From contig AP018794.1 of assembly GCA_009731425.1 (NCBI GenBank), positions 3,045,960 to 3,109,959 on the forward strand: 64,000 nucleotides of DNA. The letters are read 5' to 3'. The position numbers and the translations under genes are program-made. This document shows positions 60,544 through 64,000 of this stretch, one piece after another; within the stretch, counting starts at the first letter, position 1, and each line of letters opens with the position of its first letter. The DNA is from Lachnospiraceae bacterium KM106-2. GTDB taxonomy: Bacteria > Bacillota > Clostridia > Lachnospirales > Lachnospiraceae. Below the pieces are notes generated by a model, which searched no databases, was not told the DNA's origin, and worked only from the letters and a program-made list of their open reading frames with translations.

Positions 60544-62559
60544 CTATTCCTTACAATTGCATTTTTCATTCGATGACATTTTTTTACATATCTCATCATA
60601 AATTCTCCTGCTATTGTTTTTATCATCATAAGCTAGATATGTTGTTCTGCTTTCAGCATATTTCCTTTTTTCACGATATGAAGTCACCATATATTCTTCT
60701 ATCTGCTTCAATAGATCCTTCTCCGAATAAACAATATCACCAATCACTTCGCTTCTAGGATCAATATAGCTGCCTTGTGTTTCTTCTAATTGCTCTAGAT
60801 CAAATTTATAGAAAATGATCGGTTTATGCATGTAATACATATCCCATGCCACACTCGAATAATCTGTGATCATTAGCGATGATTCCATCAATTTTTCATT
60901 AATTGGCACTTCTCCGAACTCATAAATCTCGATTAAATCATTATCTGCCACAAATTCCTTCATATATTCATGAATCTTCGGATGAATAATAAATGTCAAT
61001 TTAGCATCATACTTTTTTAACAAGGAAACTAATTCGGGATTTCTGATTAGGTTCAGATATTTATGGAAATATTCTGTCTGACGAAATTCTTCATTTGTTA
61101 ACCCTTCCAGCCATAAACGCCAAGTTGGCATAAGTACAATTCGTTTCTTATCACCTGACTTATCGATCAATGCATCCCATCTTGGTAAACCGGTAACTGC
61201 AATATCATCATCACAATATCCCATATTATCCTTGACGATACCTTTTTCAAACTCAGAGCTTGTAATAAATAAATCAGCTGCATTTAATGACTGCTTTGAC
61301 AAATTGTGCACTTGCTTAAATCCCAATACTCCATGCTGTAGGAAAATATATGGTTTATTATAAGATACTAAACGGATTCTTCCTCGACCGATCTTCCAAG
61401 GGAAGAAATGGATCCTTGTTTCAGAAGAAATCAGTTTGCAATTGCTCTGTAAGTAGATCAGATGTCGAAAACTCATAAATGGAATAATTCTCTTACCATA
61501 AGCTTTTAGCTTTTTATAATCTGGACTATCCTTTTTTATGATATAGTAAACATCATTTCTTTTCGCCTGATCACAACAATATTGGAAGAAATAATAGCTA
61601 TTGTCCTGAGCTGTATTGGCAAACTTCTCACAGATCAGCCAGCGACTCTTTTTATCAAACCACTTTTTAAATAGTTTATACGTCCAAACCGCCACTGTTT
61701 CCTTAATCTTATAATGAATCTTATCATATTCATGTTTAAAACGATACTGGATCGATAGATTAAATGCATTTGTCATATAAGGGAATGCGATATACTCTCC
61801 ATCACCATACGTATTCCCCACTAATGTTTTACATAAATGTTTTCGTACAGGGATCGAATCCACTTTCATTCTGATCATTGCCAGCTTACCGGTTTCCTGA
61901 TCTCTTACTCTAACATAGAAATCCCAATAATACTGTTCAAATGAGATATCTTTTAAGTTAATCTCACTAGTGAATACCGTTAGGTTCTTTTCTTTTTTAG
62001 TCGCTACAACTGGGAAGGAATATTTCTTCTCTTCATCATCTCGGAACACAATACAGACATCCTGTAACTGTCCCTCGATTAAATCCGTCTTGACCTCCAA
62101 GGAGATTTTTGATTTTCTCATTTTGAATGCTGTTACATAAGCAATCACACAGTTTGATAAAAGATCATGCAGAGAGCCCTTCCTCAACTGCAAATATCCT
62201 TTATTCCTAGAGTGTATTAAGAACTTATTTGGAGCGTTCGTCTTTGATGAAAGCAAGTAGTTACGACTACTTGCTTTCTTTGACTTATTACGAATCTGAT
62301 ATTCTTTCTCTGAGCCCTCTACCATACAGCGAAAGGAGAATGAACTATCCCCTTCATCCTGCCCATGAAATAAGCTTTCTGGAAGTACCACTTGTATCGA
62401 TTCCGACTTTTCCACTGGAATCTCTATTAATTCTGCAGATTCTGAATTTCGAATAACAAGTGTAGCTGTATCTCCACAATTCTTTGGCCACTGTATCCCA
62501 ATTATAGATAAGTCCTTTTGTTCAATACGATATTCCTTAATCAATATGTCAGGATTCAT
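60544..62559 (-). CDS. CDP-glycerol/ribitol-phosphate transferase, TagF/TarL-like
   Basis: A 671-residue protein with a long N-terminal beta-rich part (1-240) and a C-terminal GT-B domain with IFLQHGVLGFKQV, LTFIIHPKIHEY and LMITDYSSVAWDM. This variant of the His motif (LQHG rather than LWHG) is shared with the downstream-window paralogue at 62572 and is typical of long TagF/TarL polymerases. Probably the main chain polymerase; specificity unknown. Confidence 0.88.
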   Translation of the reverse strand: MNPDILIKEYRIEQKDLSIIGIQWPKNCGDTATLVIRNSESAELIEIPVEKSESIQVVLPESLFHGQDEGDSSFSFRCMVEGSEKEYQIRNKSKKASSRNYLLSSKTNAPNKFLIHSRNKGYLQLRKGSLHDLLSNCVIAYVTAFKMRKSKISLEVKTDLIEGQLQDVCIVFRDDEEKKYSFPVVATKKEKNLTVFTSEINLKDISFEQYYWDFYVRVRDQETGKLAMIRMKVDSIPVRKHLCKTLVGNTYGDGEYIAFPYMTNAFNLSIQYRFKHEYDKIHYKIKETVAVWTYKLFKKWFDKKSRWLICEKFANTAQDNSYYFFQYCCDQAKRNDVYYIIKKDSPDYKKLKAYGKRIIPFMSFRHLIYLQSNCKLISSETRIHFFPWKIGRGRIRLVSYNKPYIFLQHGVLGFKQVHNLSKQSLNAADLFITSSEFEKGIVKDNMGYCDDDIAVTGLPRWDALIDKSGDKKRIVLMPTWRLWLEGLTNEEFRQTEYFHKYLNLIRNPELVSLLKKYDAKLTFIIHPKIHEYMKEFVADNDLIEIYEFGEVPINEKLMESSLMITDYSSVAWDMYYMHKPIIFYKFDLEQLEETQGSYIDPRSEVIGDIVYSEKDLLKQIEEYMVTSYREKRKYAESRTTYLAYDDKNNSRRIYDEICKKMSSNEKCNCKE

Positions 62560-62571
62560 TTTGAACCTCCT

Positions 62572-64000
62572 CTATTCATAGTACTTTTTCGATATCTCAT
62601 CTAATACACGCTGGCAGTTATTTTTATCTTCATATGCGAAATAGTTCTTTCGATTCTGAACGAACTTTTCATCCACAATATAGTTCTGATTTACAGATTT
62701 CTTTAACATTTGGATCAATCCATCCACATCATAGCAAACATCACCAACAATATCTTCTCTCAGATCAACATAAGCGCCTTGCTCTTCTTCATAACGTTCA
62801 ATATCAAAACGGAAATAAATAATTGGTTTATTCATATAGCAGAAATCCCATGAAACACTTGAGTAATCGGTAATTAACAAGGATGCCTTCATAATGATCT
62901 CATTGATCGGAGCTTCTCCAAACTGGTAGATCTGAATATTATCACAAGCAGAAGCAAACTTAGAAACATATTTTTTCAACATCGGATGGATAACAAAGTT
63001 TAATCGAATATTCTTCTCTTTAATAAAGGAAACTAATTCTTTCTTCTGTAATAAAGAAGAATACATCTGATAATAATCCGACTCTAAAAATTCCTCTTCC
63101 GTCATTTTTTCTAACCATGTTCTCCATGTCGGCATAAGAACAATTTCTCTCATCGGCTGCTCTTCGGATTTATCCTGTAATACATCCCATCTTGTTAAGC
63201 CTGTTACAATAACTTCATCATCGTTATATCCAAAGTTTTCTGTAATGATTGACTTTTCAAACTCTGAGCTAGTAACAAATAATTTTGCTTTTAAAGCCGC
63301 TTTAGAGAATGTAGAATCAATTCTCTTTAATGCGATAACTCCATGTTGTAAGAATACATAACGTTTATTGGCAAATCTACGAACGATTCTTCCTCGTACA
63401 TACTTTCTAGCAAAGTAATTTGATTTTCCTTCTGATGATACAAGGATAACTTTTGATTGCATCAATAACATATGACGAATGCTCATAAACGGTATTACAT
63501 TCTTCTTATATGGAAGAAGGCGTTTATAATCCGGACTTTCCTTATCCATGATATAATACACTTTATGATTTACGTTATGATCCATACAGTATTTAAAGAA
63601 ATAGAATCCATTATCCTGTGCCATTTCACTATTCTTCTCGCAGACTAGCCAGATATCTTTACGATTTAAATAGTATCTCATTCCTTTATACAGCCAAGCG
63701 GAAACCATCTCTTTTACTTTATAAATATTGGCATCGTATTTTGTAATTTCTCGATATACAAGCGATAACTTGTTATACATTGTACTATATGGATATGCTA
63801 CATAACCATCCCCAGTACGGTATGTATATCGGATCAATCGTTTATTCAAGTGGGAATCTCGAATTCGCTTACAACCAACTCTGGCTAAGATCTCTCTTCC
63901 CTGATATTCAAATACAACATAGAAATCAAGATAGAAAGGAATCATTTGAAATGCCGATAGATCGATCGTTGCATTCAAATAACACACTCCCTTTTTCTCC
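62572..64000 (-). CDS. TagF/TarL-like transferase (N-terminus beyond the window)
   Basis: A paralogue of the 671-residue protein. The frame is open to base 64000, and comparison with the paralogue shows a missing N-terminal part of about 200 residues; the GTG at 63987 is not the natural start. Catalytic motifs: VFLQHGVIALKRI, LNFVIHPMLKKYV and LLITDYSSVSWDF. It ends 13 bp before the next gene, in one operon. Confidence 0.88.
   Translation of the reverse strand, partial: EKKGVCYLNATIDLSAFQMIPFYLDFYVVFEYQGREILARVGCKRIRDSHLNKRLIRYTYRTGDGYVAYPYSTMYNKLSLVYREITKYDANIYKVKEMVSAWLYKGMRYYLNRKDIWLVCEKNSEMAQDNGFYFFKYCMDHNVNHKVYYIMDKESPDYKRLLPYKKNVIPFMSIRHMLLMQSKVILVSSEGKSNYFARKYVRGRIVRRFANKRYVFLQHGVIALKRIDSTFSKAALKAKLFVTSSEFEKSIITENFGYNDDEVIVTGLTRWDVLQDKSEEQPMREIVLMPTWRTWLEKMTEEEFLESDYYQMYSSLLQKKELVSFIKEKNIRLNFVIHPMLKKYVSKFASACDNIQIYQFGEAPINEIIMKASLLITDYSSVSWDFCYMNKPIIYFRFDIERYEEEQGAYVDLREDIVGDVCYDVDGLIQMLKKSVNQNYIVDEKFVQNRKNYFAYEDKNNCQRVLDEISKKYYE

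Overview
The window looks like a chromosome segment of a low-GC Gram-positive anaerobe, most likely a Lachnospiraceae-type Clostridium. Reasons: a greA-lysS operon, a multi-gene ribitol/glycerol-phosphate teichoic acid cluster, and a large integrative conjugative element (ICE) of the Clostridia type (Maff2, PrgI, CD1108-like hydrolase, tandem SpoVG, giant methylase/helicase). Species cannot be fixed from the sequence. Every protein gene I accept is on the minus strand, so the window is best read from 64000 down to 1.

Layout in the direction of transcription. (1) 64000-51473: cell-wall polymer genes, with six CDP-glycerol glycerophosphotransferase-type proteins (seven domains, one apparently dead) around a TarI/TarJ pair that makes CDP-ribitol. 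(2) 51432-49283: a consensus promoter, then greA and lysS. (3) About 49282-49064: putative integration boundary of the ICE, with short direct and inverted repeats and a very strong terminator. (4) 49039-48037: three related excisionase-like small proteins. (5) 47990-47353: a region dense in inverted repeats with tiny ORFs. (6) 47366-45503: ParM/ParR-like segregation pair and small proteins. (7) 45486-39008: structured leader, lipoprotein, and a giant thioester/CnaB LPXTG adhesin broken by a frameshift. (8) 38938-35950: regulator, DUF5688, a 38-aa gene, a RadC-like protein and a Toprim protein. (9) 35949-35559: a non-coding block with a cruciform, a second hairpin and six phased 19-bp G/C palindromes, my best candidate for an origin (oriT or oriV). 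(10) 35558-28314: MobC, relaxase, PcfB-like and VirD4 genes. (11) 28097-24794: self-contained arsenic resistance operon (arsR, arsP, thioredoxin-like, ACR3, arsC) with its own promoter, operators and terminators, lying between conjugation genes. (12) 24637-15562: Maff2, VirB6-like, DUF4313-like, PrgI, VirB4, NlpC/P60 hydrolase and small accessory genes. (13) 15547-5556: one giant methylase/helicase gene containing an overlapping tnpV-like ORF, an in-frame amber codon and a 2.35-kb group II intron. (14) 5542-2834: class D sortase, hypothetical, tandem SpoVG and DUF6674-like genes, closed by a strong terminator. (15) 2783-1: zinc-ribbon membrane protein, then an XRE regulator and a type I restriction methylase (hsdM) that runs off the window.

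How it fits together: relaxase, MobC and VirD4 would process and deliver DNA; VirB4, VirB6-like, PrgI and the NlpC/P60 hydrolase form a Gram-positive type IV secretion channel; ParM/ParR and the Toprim protein suggest a replicating, segregating circular stage; the sortase probably anchors the LPXTG adhesin encoded about 34 kb away. No integrase is visible, so the other end of the element probably lies beyond position 1. Most gene boundaries in the element carry a GC-rich hairpin, several with U-tracts. Two large genes are visibly damaged (helicase amber codon, adhesin frameshift), so this copy may be partly decayed or may contain sequencing errors.
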